Below, piece after piece: positions 32,522 through 42,454 of a stretch of 64,000 nt of DNA. Position 1 is the first letter of the stretch. The number at the start of each line of letters is the position of its first letter. Position numbers and translations under genes: made by a program. Where the stretch lies: assembly GCA_052143575.1 (NCBI GenBank), contig JBKQSP010000008.1, positions 22,596 to 86,595 of the forward strand. Direction: 5' to 3'. This stretch comes from JAKACA01 sp052143575. GTDB lineage: Bacteria > Actinomycetota > Acidimicrobiia > Acidimicrobiales > Bog-793. The notes under the pieces were generated by a model. That model was not told the origin of the DNA. It saw nothing but the letters and a program-made list of their open reading frames with translations, and did not search any database.

Positions 32522-33091
32522 ATGGGACTCGAAGACCTCCAGCACAATTTCCTGACCGGTCAGCTCGAAGACCTCGTCAAGTGGGCACGGCGCTCGAGCG
32601 TCTGGCCGGCGACGTTCGGCTTGGCATGCTGCGCCATCGAGATGATGGCGGCCGGGGCGGCCGACTTCGATCTCGCCCGCTTCGGGATGGAGGTCTTTCG
32701 CGCCTCTCCCCGGCAAGCCGACCTCATGATCGTGGCCGGCCGCGTCTCCCAGAAGATGGCCCCCGTGCTGCGCCACGTCTACGACCAGATGGTGGAGCCG
32801 AAGTGGGTGATCTCGATGGGCGTGTGCGCCTCCTCGGGCGGCATGTTCAACAACTACGCCATCGTGGAAGGCGTCGACCAGATCGTCCCCATCGACGTGT
32901 ACGCCCCGGGGTGCCCGCCGAGCCCGCAGACGCTCATGCACGCCATCTTGACGTTGCACGAGACGATCCGGACGGGCGAGCTGACCCGGCGCCCGCAGGC
33001 CGGCATCGGTGAGGGCATCCGCCTGAGCGAGCCCGTCGCCGGCTGGGTGCAGCCCGGCGTCTCGCCCGTGCACCTGGGCACGCCGCGATGA
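32522..33091 (+). CDS. nuoB: NADH-quinone oxidoreductase subunit B
   Basis: 189 aa carrying the N2 [4Fe-4S] cluster, the last before quinone: cysteines in L-A-C-C-A-I-E-M-M, G-V-C-A-S-S-G-G and A-P-G-C-P-P are present. Starts 17 bases after nuoA; its stop overlaps the nuoC start by 4. Confidence 0.96.
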   Translation: MGLEDLQHNFLTGQLEDLVKWARRSSVWPATFGLACCAIEMMAAGAADFDLARFGMEVFRASPRQADLMIVAGRVSQKMAPVLRHVYDQMVEPKWVISMGVCASSGGMFNNYAIVEGVDQIVPIDVYAPGCPPSPQTLMHAILTLHETIRTGELTRRPQAGIGEGIRLSEPVAGWVQPGVSPVHLGTPR

Positions 33092-33690
33092 GCGATGAGA
33101 CCCTCGTGTCCGACGGCCCCGCCGGGCCGACTGGCAGCGACGGGCCGGGCGACCGCGAGCGAGACGCCGCCGCCGAGACAGCCGGGGCGGAGGGCGGCGA
33201 CGACCTCCTCGCCCTGCCCGCCCTCGCCGGCACCGCCTGGACGAATGCTCGCGGGCACCTCGTCCTCTACCCCGAGCGGGCGTCCTATGTCGCCGTCGTC
33301 GAGGCGCTCCGCGCCGCCGGCTTCGTTCTCTGCTCGGATCTGTGTGCCGTCGACTACCTGCAGCACCCCGAGCGCCAGCTGCCCCCCGGGGTGGAGCCGG
33401 AGCGCTTCGAGGTCGTCGTCAACGTGACCTCGATCACGCCGCCGCAACGGGTACGCGTCCGGGTGCAGGTGCCCGCTGACGAGCCCCGGCTGCCGACGCT
33501 GTTCGAGATCTATCCCGGCACCGAGGCGATGGAGCGCGAGGCCTACGACATGTACGGGGTCGTCTTCGACGATCACCCGGACATGACACGGATTCTCATG
33601 CCGGACGACTGGGAGGGCCACCCCCTCCGCAAGGACTACAGCGTGGGCCGCGTGCCCGTTCAGTTCAAGGAAGCCCCCGGGCCGCGATGA
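33088..33690 (+). CDS. nuoC: NADH-quinone oxidoreductase subunit C
   Basis: 200 aa, 30-kDa subunit. The signature E-R-E-A-Y-D-M-Y-G-V-V-F and H-P-L-R-K-D-Y are present near the C-terminus. The first 45 residues are a variable acidic extension. Separate from NuoD, unlike the E. coli fusion. ATGA overlaps with both neighbours. Confidence 0.95.
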   Translation: MSDETLVSDGPAGPTGSDGPGDRERDAAAETAGAEGGDDLLALPALAGTAWTNARGHLVLYPERASYVAVVEALRAAGFVLCSDLCAVDYLQHPERQLPPGVEPERFEVVVNVTSITPPQRVRVRVQVPADEPRLPTLFEIYPGTEAMEREAYDMYGVVFDDHPDMTRILMPDDWEGHPLRKDYSVGRVPVQFKEAPGPR

Positions 33691-34982
33691 GCGAAGCCAC
33701 GAGCCCGCGCGAGGCCTTGCAGCGAGACGCCGACCGCGCCCATCACGACTCCGCCGTCCTGCGGCTGCCGGAGGGCATCGTCTTCGACCCCTCGGACGTC
33801 GACGTCGAGTTCGGCGAGGACGAGACGATGATCATCAACATGGGTCCTCAGCACCCCTCCACGCACGGAGTGCTGCGCATCATGATGGAGCTCGAGGGCG
33901 AGACCGTCCTCCGCTCGAAACCCGTCATCGGCTACCTCCACACCGGCATGGAGAAGACGGGCGAGGAGCTCACCTACGTGCAGGGTGCCACGAACGTCAC
34001 CCGCATGGACTACCTGTCTCCCCTCCACAACGAGCTCGTCTACGCCCTTGCCACCGAGGAGCTGCTCGGCATCGAGATCCCGCCGCGGGCGACCTGGATA
34101 CGCATGCTCATGTGCGAGCTGAACCGCATTTCGTCGCACGTCATGTGGACGGCGACGAACGGCATGGACCTCGCCTCCACCTCGATGATGATCTACGGCT
34201 TTCGAGAGCGCGAGATGATCCTCACGTTCTTCGAGAAGACGACGGGCTTGCGGATGAACCACGACTACATCCGCCCCGGTGGCGTGGCGGCCGATCTCCC
34301 CGACGGGTGGGAGGACGACGTCGCCGCCATCATCGACACCATCCCGGGCCGCGTCGACGAGTACGACGAGCTGCTGACGGGCCAGCCCATCTTCCGGGAG
34401 CGCTGCGAAGGCGTCGGGATCATCAGCCCGGAGCTCGCCCTCGCCCTCGGGGCGACGGGGCCGATCCTGCGCGCAGCCGGCGTGCCCTTCGACCTCCGGC
34501 AGGCGATGCCCTACCTCTACTACGACCAGGTCGAGTTCGACGTCATCGCCGGCACCGTCGGTGACACCTTCGACCGCTACGCCGTCCGCCTCAACGAGAT
34601 CCGGGAGTCCTGCCGCATCGTCGCCCAGATCCTCGAGAAGCTGCCCCCGGGCGACTACCGCTCGCAGGACAAGAAGGTGACGCCGCCGCCGCGTGCCCGC
34701 ATCGACGAGTCCATGGAGGCCTTGATCCACCACTTCAAGATCTTCACGCGGGGCTTCGAGGTGCCGGCGGGCGAGGTCTACACGGCCGTCGAGTCGCCGC
34801 GGGGAGAGCTCGGCTGCTACCTCGTCTCCGACGGCACGAACAAGCCGTACCGCCTGCACGTGCGGGCACCGAGCTTCGTGAACTTGCAGAGCCTGCCGGC
34901 CCTGCTGCGCGGCGGCCTCATCGCCGATGCCATCGCCATCATCTCCTCGGTCGACCCCGTCATGGGGGAAGTGGACCGCTGA
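33687..34982 (+). CDS. nuoD: NADH-quinone oxidoreductase subunit D
   Basis: 431 aa, 49-kDa subunit that builds the quinone pocket with NuoB. M-G-P-Q-H-P-S-T-H-G-V (quinone-binding His), Y-L-H-T-G-M-E-K and R-P-G-G-V-A are canonical. Last base is shared with the nuoE start (TGATG overlap). Confidence 0.96.
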   Translation: MSEATSPREALQRDADRAHHDSAVLRLPEGIVFDPSDVDVEFGEDETMIINMGPQHPSTHGVLRIMMELEGETVLRSKPVIGYLHTGMEKTGEELTYVQGATNVTRMDYLSPLHNELVYALATEELLGIEIPPRATWIRMLMCELNRISSHVMWTATNGMDLASTSMMIYGFREREMILTFFEKTTGLRMNHDYIRPGGVAADLPDGWEDDVAAIIDTIPGRVDEYDELLTGQPIFRERCEGVGIISPELALALGATGPILRAAGVPFDLRQAMPYLYYDQVEFDVIAGTVGDTFDRYAVRLNEIRESCRIVAQILEKLPPGDYRSQDKKVTPPPRARIDESMEALIHHFKIFTRGFEVPAGEVYTAVESPRGELGCYLVSDGTNKPYRLHVRAPSFVNLQSLPALLRGGLIADAIAIISSVDPVMGEVDR

Positions 34983-35566
34983 TGGCTGAAGCTGGCCTCA
35001 GTGCCGAGAACCTCGCCAAAGCCGAAGCGATCGTGGCGCTCTACCCGAAGCGGCGCTCTGCCCTCATCCCGCTCTGCCATCTCGCCCAGTCGCAGCACGG
35101 CTACCTCACGAGCGAGTCGATGGAGGACATCGCCAGGCTCGTGGGCTGCTCGCCGGCGGAGGTGCGCGGCACGGCGAGCTTCTACGACATGCTCCACCTC
35201 GAGCCGGTGGGTCGCTACGTCGTGGCCGTCTGCACGAACATCGCCTGCATGCTGGCCGGCGCCTACGACGTCCTCGCCCATGCGGAGGATCACCTCGGCA
35301 TCCGGGTCGGGCAGTCGACGCCCGACGGGCTCTTCCACCTCGAGGAGGCCGAGTGCCTCGGAGGTTGCGACAAGGCGGTCTGCGTGCAGGTCAACCACCG
35401 CTTCTTCGGGCCGATCGACGAGGAGGGCTTCGACCGCCTCGCCGAGGACCTCGCCGACGGGCGCCTCGCCGACGTCGTGCCGCCGCACGGCGTCCTCAAC
35501 CGCGTGAGCCGGGCCGTCGGCCTGCCCGCCAAGGCGGCCGCCGCCAAGAGGGCGGGTGGGTCATGA
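34982..35566 (+). CDS. nuoE: NADH-quinone oxidoreductase subunit E
   Basis: 194 aa, 24-kDa thioredoxin-like subunit. The N1a [2Fe-2S] ligands are in V-C-T-N-I-A-C-M and E-C-L-G-G-C-D-K. A short Ala/Lys-rich tail ends the protein. Stop overlaps nuoF start by 4. Confidence 0.95.
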   Translation: MAEAGLSAENLAKAEAIVALYPKRRSALIPLCHLAQSQHGYLTSESMEDIARLVGCSPAEVRGTASFYDMLHLEPVGRYVVAVCTNIACMLAGAYDVLAHAEDHLGIRVGQSTPDGLFHLEEAECLGGCDKAVCVQVNHRFFGPIDEEGFDRLAEDLADGRLADVVPPHGVLNRVSRAVGLPAKAAAAKRAGGS

Positions 35567-36885
35567 TCACCGACCACCCCCGCATCGTCACGGCCCGCAT
35601 GGGCTACGACGACTCCCACACCCTCGCCCGCTTCCTTGCCACCGGCGGCTACGACGGCCTCCGCAAGGCGCTCTCGATGACGCCGGCGCAGGTGCAGGAG
35701 GAGGTCAACACTGCGAGCCTGCTCGGGCGGGGAGGCGCCGGCTTCCCGGCCGGGCGCAAGTGGTCGATGAGGCGAGCCGCCGACACGACGTACCTCGTCG
35801 TCAACGGCGACGAGAGCGAGCCCGCCACCTTCAAGGACCACATGCTCATCGAAGGTGATCCCCACCAGATCATCGAGGGGGCGGTCATCGCCGCCTACGC
35901 CGTCGGGGCGTCGCAGGCCTTCCTCTTCTGCCGCGGCGAGTTCGCCCTCGGCTACGAGCGCCTGCTGCAGGCCTGCAACGAGGCCTACGGCTACGGGGCG
36001 CTCGGCCCCGACATCCTCGGCTCGGGCTTCGCCCTCGACCTCGTCATCCACCCGGGCGCCGGCGCCTACATCTGCGGCGACGAGACGGGGCTGCTCGAGA
36101 GCCTCGAGGGCAAGCGGGGGTTCCCCCGCATCAAGCCCCCCTACTTCCCGGCCGCCATCGGCCTCTACGGGGAGCCGACGATCGTGAACAACGTCGAGAC
36201 GATGGCGAACCTGCCCTGGATCATCCTGAACGGGGGCGCCGCCTTTGCCGCCCTCGGGGCGGGATCCTCGGCCGGCACGCGGCTCTTCGCCCTCTCCGGG
36301 CACGTGGAGCGACCGGGCTGGTACGAGATCGAGATGTCGAAGACGACCTTTCGCGACCTCATCTACGACGCCTCGCTCGGCGGTGGCGTGCGGGACGGGC
36401 GCCAGCTGAAGGCCTTCATCCCCGGGGGGGCCTCCTCGCCCTGGTTCTTCCCCGAGCACCTCGACATCGGGCTCGACCAGGACGCCGTCGGCAAGGCCGG
36501 CTCCATGCTCGGCTCCGGCTCCGTCGTCGTCATGGACGAGTCGACGTGCGTGGTGCGGGCGGCCTGGCGGATTACGCGTTTCTTCGCCCGGGAGTCCTGC
36601 GGGCAGTGCACTCCCTGCCGGGAGGGCAGCGGCTGGGCCGAGAAGGTGCTGCGCCGCATCGAGGACGGCTACGGCCGCGAAGAGGACCTCGACCTCCTCA
36701 TGGACCTGTGCGACAACATCGCCCCCGGCCTCGGCTGGCCGCCGAAGCAGACGACGATCTGCCCCCTCGGGCCTTCCATCCCCTCGCCGATCGTCTCGGG
36801 CATCACGCGCTTTCGTGACGAGTTCCTCCTTCACGTGAAGGAGGGCGCCTGCCCGATGCCGCCGGACGAGGTACGCCGTGGTTGA
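35563..36885 (+). CDS. nuoF: NADH-quinone oxidoreductase subunit F
   Basis: 440 aa from the ATG at 35563. It binds NADH and FMN (G-R-G-G-A-G-F-P-A-G, N-G-D-E-S-E-P) and cluster N3, with ligands in S-C-G-Q-C-T-P-C-R-E-G and the downstream T-I-C-P-L-G. This is the electron entry point of complex I. The frame is open upstream inside nuoE; the ATGA overlap marks the start. Confidence 0.96.
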   Translation: MITDHPRIVTARMGYDDSHTLARFLATGGYDGLRKALSMTPAQVQEEVNTASLLGRGGAGFPAGRKWSMRRAADTTYLVVNGDESEPATFKDHMLIEGDPHQIIEGAVIAAYAVGASQAFLFCRGEFALGYERLLQACNEAYGYGALGPDILGSGFALDLVIHPGAGAYICGDETGLLESLEGKRGFPRIKPPYFPAAIGLYGEPTIVNNVETMANLPWIILNGGAAFAALGAGSSAGTRLFALSGHVERPGWYEIEMSKTTFRDLIYDASLGGGVRDGRQLKAFIPGGASSPWFFPEHLDIGLDQDAVGKAGSMLGSGSVVVMDESTCVVRAAWRITRFFARESCGQCTPCREGSGWAEKVLRRIEDGYGREEDLDLLMDLCDNIAPGLGWPPKQTTICPLGPSIPSPIVSGITRFRDEFLLHVKEGACPMPPDEVRRG

Positions 36886-39517
36886 GATCACGCTCGACGG
36901 CCGTGCCCTTCAGGCCGAGGACGGCGAGCTCATCATCGACGCCGCCGAGCGCGCCGGGGTCTACATCCCGCGCTTTTGCTACCACCCGCGCATGAAGCCC
37001 GTGGGCATGTGCCGCATGTGCCTCGTCGAGGTGTCCGGCCCGCGGGGGGCCTCCCTGCAGCCGGCCTGCTTCATGTCGGTCGCAGACGGGCAGGAGATCG
37101 CCACCGTCTCGCCGGCGGCCCGCAAGGCGCAGGAGGGTGTGCTCGAGTTCCTCCTCGTGAACCATCCCCTCGACTGCCCGGTCTGCGACAAGGGGGGCGA
37201 GTGCCCGCTGCAGGATCAGGCGGTCTCCTGCGGGCCGGGCGAGAGCCGCTTCGTCGAGGAGAAACGGCACTGGGCCAAGCCCATCGCCCTCGGCCCCCTC
37301 ACCCTGCTCGACCGGGAACGCTGCATCCAGTGCGCCCGTTGCACCCGCTTTGCCGAAGAGATCGCCGGCGAACCCCTCATCGACTTCTACGGGCGGGGCG
37401 ACGGCATCGAGGTGGCGGTCTTCCCCGAGCAGCCCTTCACGTCCTACTTCAGCGGCAACACCGTCCAGATCTGCCCGGTGGGCGCCCTCACCTCGGTGCC
37501 CTACCGCTTCAAGTCGCGGCCGTGGGACCTCGAGCAAGTCGAGACGACCTGCACCTACTGCGCCGTCGGCTGCCGGGTGGCCGCCCAGTCCTCCGCCGGC
37601 TCGCTCGTGCGCTACCTCGGCATCGACTCCGATCCGGTCAACCAGAGCTGGCTGTGCGACCGCGGTCGCTACGGGCACGAGGCGACGACGAGCCCGGCCC
37701 GCCTCACGAGCCCGCTGCTTCGCCGCCAGGGCGACCTCGTGCCGGTCGGCTGGAACGAGGCGCTGCGGGCGGTGGCAGACCGCCTCCGCGAGGTGCCGGG
37801 CGAGACGGTCGGCATCATCGGCGGCGCCCGCCTCGCCAACGAGGACGCCTATGCCTGGTCCAAGCTCGCCCGCAGCGTCATCGGAACCGACAACCTCGAC
37901 GCCCAGCTCGGCGACGGCCTGCCCGCCGAGCTCGTCTGCTCGCTCCCGCGGGCGACGATCGAGGAGGCCTGCAGCGCCAAGGCGGTCATCGTGCTGGCGG
38001 GCGACCTCCGCGAGGATCTTCCCGTCCTGCACCTGCGGCTGCGGGCGGCGGCGGCCAACGACGGCCTGCAGATCGTCGAGTGCTCGCCCGTGCCGACCTC
38101 GCTCTCCGGTGTGGCGGCCGCCTGCCTCCTCTACCGCCCGGGCGAGAGCGTGGCGCTCGCCCGCGGCCTGTCGGCCTCACTTCCCGGCGACGTTCCCGGG
38201 GTCGGCTCGGACGCCCTCGCCGCCGCCCGCAGAACCCTTGCCGGCGCCCTCGAGTCCTCGCCGGAGGGCGACGGCATCGTCGTCGTGCTCGGGCGGCCAT
38301 CGCTCGCCGAGTCGGCGGCGCAGCTGGCGTCGGCCGCCGCCGTGCTGGCCGAGGCCTGGCCGGGCGTGCGCTTCCTCCCCGCCCTGCGGCGCTCCAACGT
38401 CCTCGGCGCCCTCGACATGGGCCTGGCGCCCGGCGTCCTGCCCGGCCGCGTCAGCTCGGACGAGGGGGCGGAGTGGTACGGCGCCGCCTGGGGCTCGCTC
38501 CCGCACAAGCGGGGCATGGACACGGCCGCCATGCTGGAGGCGGCCGTCAGCGCCGAGATCGGGACGCTCGTGCTACTCGGCGCCGACCCGCTCGCCGACT
38601 TCCCGGACCGCCGCCTCGCCACCCAAGCCCTCGAAGCGGTGCCGTTCCTCGTCGCCGTCGACGCCATCGCGAGCCCGTCCAGCCTGCTCGCCGACGTCGT
38701 CCTGCCCGCTGCCACCTCGATCGAGCGAGCGGGATCGACGACCAACATCGAAGGGCGCGTGAGCCGCCTCGCCCAGAAGGTCGTGCCGCCCGGGCAGGCG
38801 CGGCCGGACTGGATCATCGCCGTCGAGCTCGCCGGCCTCCTCGGCGCCGACCTCGGCTTCGGCGACGTCGACGGCATCTGGTCCGAGATCGAGCGCCTGG
38901 CGCCCTCTCACCACGGCTGCAGCCTGCATGCCCTCCTCGGCGCCGCCGGCGCCGACGGGATCGTCGTGCCCCTGCCCAGCGTCGCCGTGAGCCCCCGCCG
39001 CCTCGATCGCATCGACCCCATGGCGACGCCCGGCATCACCTCGGTGGACGAGCAGGGGGCGCCCCTCTATGCCGGCGCCGTGGCGGGCGTGGCAGCCCCG
39101 GGCGGCGACGGGCCGTCTCCGAAGCGGCCCGCCCTCATGGCGATGGGGACGGGGCACTTTGCCGCCCCGACGTCGCCGCCGCCGGACGGCTATGCCTTCC
39201 GGCTCGTCACGAGGCGCTCCCTCTACGACCACGGCACCTTGCTGCAGGCGGCGGCGTCGCTCTCCCCGCTCGTGCCGAGCCAGGCGCTGCGGTTGCGCCC
39301 GAAGGAGATCGAGCAGCTCGGCGTGCGCCAGGGTGACGACGTCCGCGTGCGCTCGCTCACCGGCGAGCTGATCGTGCCCGTCGTGGCCGACGACACCTTG
39401 CCCTCCGGCGTCGCCGTGCTGCCCTTCGGGGTCGTCCCCGTCGACCAGCCGAGCGCCGCCGACCTGCTCGACGCCTCGGCGATCGTCACCCACGTACGTG
39501 TGGAGACGCTGGCGTAA
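36878..39517 (+). CDS. nuoG: NADH-quinone oxidoreductase subunit G
   Basis: 879 aa. N-terminal iron-sulfur chain: N1b ligands in F-C-Y-H-P and M-C-R-M-C, the His-Cys3 N5 site H-P-L-D-C-P-V-C, and N4 in C-I-Q-C-A-R-C. The molybdopterin-oxidoreductase-like domain keeps the extra N7 site C-T-Y-C-A-V-G-C with a distant C in W-L-C-D-R-G, as in Thermus and E. coli. The C-terminal domain is divergent. GTG start overlaps nuoF by 8 bases. Confidence 0.95.
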   Translation: MVEITLDGRALQAEDGELIIDAAERAGVYIPRFCYHPRMKPVGMCRMCLVEVSGPRGASLQPACFMSVADGQEIATVSPAARKAQEGVLEFLLVNHPLDCPVCDKGGECPLQDQAVSCGPGESRFVEEKRHWAKPIALGPLTLLDRERCIQCARCTRFAEEIAGEPLIDFYGRGDGIEVAVFPEQPFTSYFSGNTVQICPVGALTSVPYRFKSRPWDLEQVETTCTYCAVGCRVAAQSSAGSLVRYLGIDSDPVNQSWLCDRGRYGHEATTSPARLTSPLLRRQGDLVPVGWNEALRAVADRLREVPGETVGIIGGARLANEDAYAWSKLARSVIGTDNLDAQLGDGLPAELVCSLPRATIEEACSAKAVIVLAGDLREDLPVLHLRLRAAAANDGLQIVECSPVPTSLSGVAAACLLYRPGESVALARGLSASLPGDVPGVGSDALAAARRTLAGALESSPEGDGIVVVLGRPSLAESAAQLASAAAVLAEAWPGVRFLPALRRSNVLGALDMGLAPGVLPGRVSSDEGAEWYGAAWGSLPHKRGMDTAAMLEAAVSAEIGTLVLLGADPLADFPDRRLATQALEAVPFLVAVDAIASPSSLLADVVLPAATSIERAGSTTNIEGRVSRLAQKVVPPGQARPDWIIAVELAGLLGADLGFGDVDGIWSEIERLAPSHHGCSLHALLGAAGADGIVVPLPSVAVSPRRLDRIDPMATPGITSVDEQGAPLYAGAVAGVAAPGGDGPSPKRPALMAMGTGHFAAPTSPPPDGYAFRLVTRRSLYDHGTLLQAAASLSPLVPSQALRLRPKEIEQLGVRQGDDVRVRSLTGELIVPVVADDTLPSGVAVLPFGVVPVDQPSAADLLDASAIVTHVRVETLA

Positions 39518-40743
39518 TGGGCGATCCCCTCTTCCTGCAGGGCGTCGACCTCGGCGTCTTCGTCATCGCCGTCGTGAAGGTCGTCGTGGCCTTCGTCGTG
39601 CTCCTCGTCTCGGTCATGTTGATGATCTGGTTCGAGCGCAAGGTCATCTCCGACATGCAGAACCGCATCGGCCCCAACCGGGCGGGTCCCTACGGCATCC
39701 TGCAGACGCTTGCCGACGGCATCAAGCTCTTCTTCAAAGAAGATCTCATGCCGACCGAGGCCGATCGCATCGTGTTCAAGCTGGCGCCCTATCTGGCGCT
39801 CCTGCCGGCGCTCTTGATCTTCACGATCGTCCCGGTCGGCGGCGTCGTCACGATCGCCCATCACACCGTCGAGCTGCAGGTGGCCGACCCGCCCATCGGC
39901 ATCCTCTTCCTCCTCGCCCTCTCCTCGGCCGCCGTCTACGGCACGATGCTGGCCGGGTGGTCGTCCGGGTCGAAGTACCCCCTCCTCGGCTCCGTGCGGG
40001 CGAGCGCCCAGATGATCTCCTACGAGGCGGCCATGGGCCTGTCGATCGTGGCCGTCATCCTCGAGAGCCACTCCCTCTCGACGCGGACGATCGTCGGCGT
40101 GCAGGCCTCCAGCATCTGGCACTGGAACGTCTTTCGCACGGGCATCGTCCCGTTCGTGATCTTCGTCGTCGCCGTCACGGCCGAGCTGCAGCGCCCGCCC
40201 TTCGACTTGAGCGAGGGCGAGCAGGAGCTCGTCGGCGGCTTCCACACCGAGTACACCTCGCTGCGTTTCGCCCTCTTCTTCCTCGCCGAGTTCATGAACA
40301 CCATCACGATGTCGGCCGTCATCGTGACGCTCTTCCTCGGCGGCCCGGACGGCCCCGGCTTCCACGTCGTGCGCTGGCTCTGGCCGATCCTCTGGTTCGC
40401 CGGCAAGACGCTCGTCTTCCTCTACTGCTACGTCTGGGTGCGCGCCGCCCTCCCGCGCATGCGCTACGACCAGCTGATGGACTTCGGCTGGAAGTTCCTC
40501 ATCCCGCTCTCGCTCGCCTGGCTGCTCGTCCTCGCCGCCCTCGGCGAGAGCCGCCCGTGGGGCATCGCCGTCCTCGCCGCCTGCGGCGCCGCCTACCCGC
40601 TCCTGCAGCGCTCCCGCGACGTGAGCCGCCAGCGCCGCCTCCTCGCCGCCGGCGAGGCCGACCTCGCCCGCTCGCAGGCGCCGCCCCGCCCGGTGCTGCT
40701 GCGCCCGGTCCTGCCCGACGAGCCCGTCGGGGGTGATGGCTGA
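39517..40743 (+). CDS. nuoH: NADH-quinone oxidoreductase subunit H
   Basis: 408 aa membrane subunit at the quinone-binding junction. E-R-K-V-I-S-D-M-Q-N-R-I-G-P-N-R and P-F-D-L-S-E-G-E-Q-E-L-V-G-G-F-H are the conserved loops. About eight membrane helices plus a 45-residue basic tail. ATG overlaps the nuoG stop by one base. Confidence 0.96.
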   Translation: MGDPLFLQGVDLGVFVIAVVKVVVAFVVLLVSVMLMIWFERKVISDMQNRIGPNRAGPYGILQTLADGIKLFFKEDLMPTEADRIVFKLAPYLALLPALLIFTIVPVGGVVTIAHHTVELQVADPPIGILFLLALSSAAVYGTMLAGWSSGSKYPLLGSVRASAQMISYEAAMGLSIVAVILESHSLSTRTIVGVQASSIWHWNVFRTGIVPFVIFVVAVTAELQRPPFDLSEGEQELVGGFHTEYTSLRFALFFLAEFMNTITMSAVIVTLFLGGPDGPGFHVVRWLWPILWFAGKTLVFLYCYVWVRAALPRMRYDQLMDFGWKFLIPLSLAWLLVLAALGESRPWGIAVLAACGAAYPLLQRSRDVSRQRRLLAAGEADLARSQAPPRPVLLRPVLPDEPVGGDG

Positions 40744-41423
40744 TGCTGCCGCCGTTGTTCGGAGGTTTCAAGGTCACGATCCGCCAGGTCTTCGAGCCGC
40801 GGGTCACCACGCAGTACCCGAAGGCGAAGCAGCCGAAGCCGCCCCGCCTGCACGGGCGCCACGTCCTCAACCGCTACGAGGACGGCATGGAGAAGTGCAT
40901 CGGGTGCGAGCTGTGCGCCGCCGTCTGCCCGGCGGACTGCATCTACGTGCGGGGGGCGGACAACCCGCCCGATGAGCCCGTTTCGCCGGGGGAGCGCTTC
41001 GGATTCGTCTACGAGATCAATTACCTGCGCTGCATCCACTGCGATCTCTGCGTGGAGGCGTGCCCGACGCAGGCGATCACGGAGTCGAAGATGTTCGAGT
41101 TCTCCTTCACGAACCGGGCGGACGCCATCTACACAAAGCGCGAGCTCGTCGTCGACGACGACGGCAAGCCGCAGCAGCTGCCGTGGGAGGACTGGCGCAA
41201 GGGGGAGGATCAGCACACCTCGGCCTGGATGAGAGCCACTTCGCCGTCGGGATCGGCCGACTACGAGGGCGAGGTGCAGTGGTCGGGCGAGCTCGGCTAC
41301 GGCGTCCGCCCCCCCGAGGGCGGCCAGAGCGGCAAGCGGGACGACGGCGCCACCGGCAACATCTCGGTGCGCGTCGTGGAGCGCGACAAGATCTCCCGTC
41401 GCCTCGGCGGAAGGGCGCGCTGA
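40743..41423 (+). CDS. nuoI: NADH-quinone oxidoreductase subunit I
   Basis: 226 aa ferredoxin-like subunit with clusters N6a and N6b: C-I-G-C-E-L-C-A-A-V-C-P and C-I-H-C-D-L-C-V-E-A-C-P. It is longer than usual, with about 60 extra residues (Ser/Gly-rich) at the C-terminus. One-base overlap with nuoH. Confidence 0.96.
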   Translation: MLPPLFGGFKVTIRQVFEPRVTTQYPKAKQPKPPRLHGRHVLNRYEDGMEKCIGCELCAAVCPADCIYVRGADNPPDEPVSPGERFGFVYEINYLRCIHCDLCVEACPTQAITESKMFEFSFTNRADAIYTKRELVVDDDGKPQQLPWEDWRKGEDQHTSAWMRATSPSGSADYEGEVQWSGELGYGVRPPEGGQSGKRDDGATGNISVRVVERDKISRRLGGRAR

Positions 41424-41428
41424 GAGCC

Positions 41429-42145
41429 GTGCACCTCCTCCTTGCCACCGCCACCCTGCCCGACACGATCACCTTCGCCCTCGCCGCCGCCATCTGCATC
41501 GTCGGATCCGTCGGCGTCGTCGTCTCGACACACCCGGTGCACTCCGCCCTCATGCTCGTGATGACGCTGTTCGGCGTCGCCGTTCTCTTCGTGGAGGAGA
41601 ACGCCCAGTTCCTGGCGGCCGTGCAGGTGATCGTCTACGCCGGCGCCATCGTCGTGCTCTTCCTCTTCGTCATCATGCTGCTCGGGGTCGACCGGGCGGA
41701 GGCGATCGCGGCCGACCCGTTGAAGGGCCAGCGCCTCACCGCCGTCATCCTCGGCGTCCTCGTGCTCGCCGAGGTCATCGTTCTCGGCCGCGGCCGCTGG
41801 CCGACGGGAGCCCACGCCACGGGCGGCGCCCTCAACCAGGGCAGCACGCCGAACGTGAACGTCCTCGGGACCTCCATCTTCACGACGTTCCTGCTCCCCT
41901 TCGAGATCACCTCCGCCCTCCTCGTCATCGCCATCATCGGCGCCGTCGTGCTCGCCCGGCGGCCGGCACGCGGCACGAACGCCCCCGCCGTCATCGTCGA
42001 CGACGACACGCCGGGGGCGTCCGGCGACGGCCTCGGCGACGATGGCGACGGCATCGACCCGGACGACGAGGCCGCCGCCGACGTCGCCCCGGCGGAGGGA
42101 CCGGGTGTCACCGTGGGCGGCGGGGACGAAAGGAGCCAGCCATGA
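41429..42145 (+). CDS. nuoJ: NADH-quinone oxidoreductase subunit J
   Basis: 238 aa membrane subunit with five helices and V-Q-V-I-V-Y-A-G-A-I-V-V-L-F-L-F-V. The pi-bulge helix region (Y-A-G-A-I) is intact. A 60-residue acidic Asp/Gly-rich tail follows the last helix. GTG at 41429, 5 bases after nuoI; the open frame upstream lies inside nuoI. Confidence 0.94.
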   Translation: MHLLLATATLPDTITFALAAAICIVGSVGVVVSTHPVHSALMLVMTLFGVAVLFVEENAQFLAAVQVIVYAGAIVVLFLFVIMLLGVDRAEAIAADPLKGQRLTAVILGVLVLAEVIVLGRGRWPTGAHATGGALNQGSTPNVNVLGTSIFTTFLLPFEITSALLVIAIIGAVVLARRPARGTNAPAVIVDDDTPGASGDGLGDDGDGIDPDDEAAADVAPAEGPGVTVGGGDERSQP

Positions 42146-42447
42146 CCGTGAGCGCCTCCTGGTACCTGACGCTCGCCGCCGCCATGTTCACGATCGGCGC
42201 CGTCGGGCTGCTCGTCCGCCGCAACGTCCTCGTGATGTTCATGTGCGTCGAGTTGATGCTGAACGCCGCCAACCTCACTTTTGTGACCTTTGCCCGAGAG
42301 CTGGACGACATCGGTGGGCAGGCCGTCGTGTTCTTCGTGCTCGTGGTCGCCGCCGCCGAGGTCGTCGTCGGCCTCGGCATCATCGTTGCCATCTACCGGC
42401 GGCGCCTGGGCGCCACCGCCGACGACGTCCACGTGCTGAAGGGCTGA
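42142..42447 (+). CDS. nuoK: NADH-quinone oxidoreductase subunit K
   Basis: 101 aa, three helices, with the conserved channel glutamates in C-V-E-L-M-L-N-A-A-N and A-A-E-V-V-V-G-L, needed for proton pumping. Overlaps nuoJ by 4 bases. Confidence 0.95.
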   Translation: MTVSASWYLTLAAAMFTIGAVGLLVRRNVLVMFMCVELMLNAANLTFVTFARELDDIGGQAVVFFVLVVAAAEVVVGLGIIVAIYRRRLGATADDVHVLKG

Positions 42448-42454
42448 GCGCCTC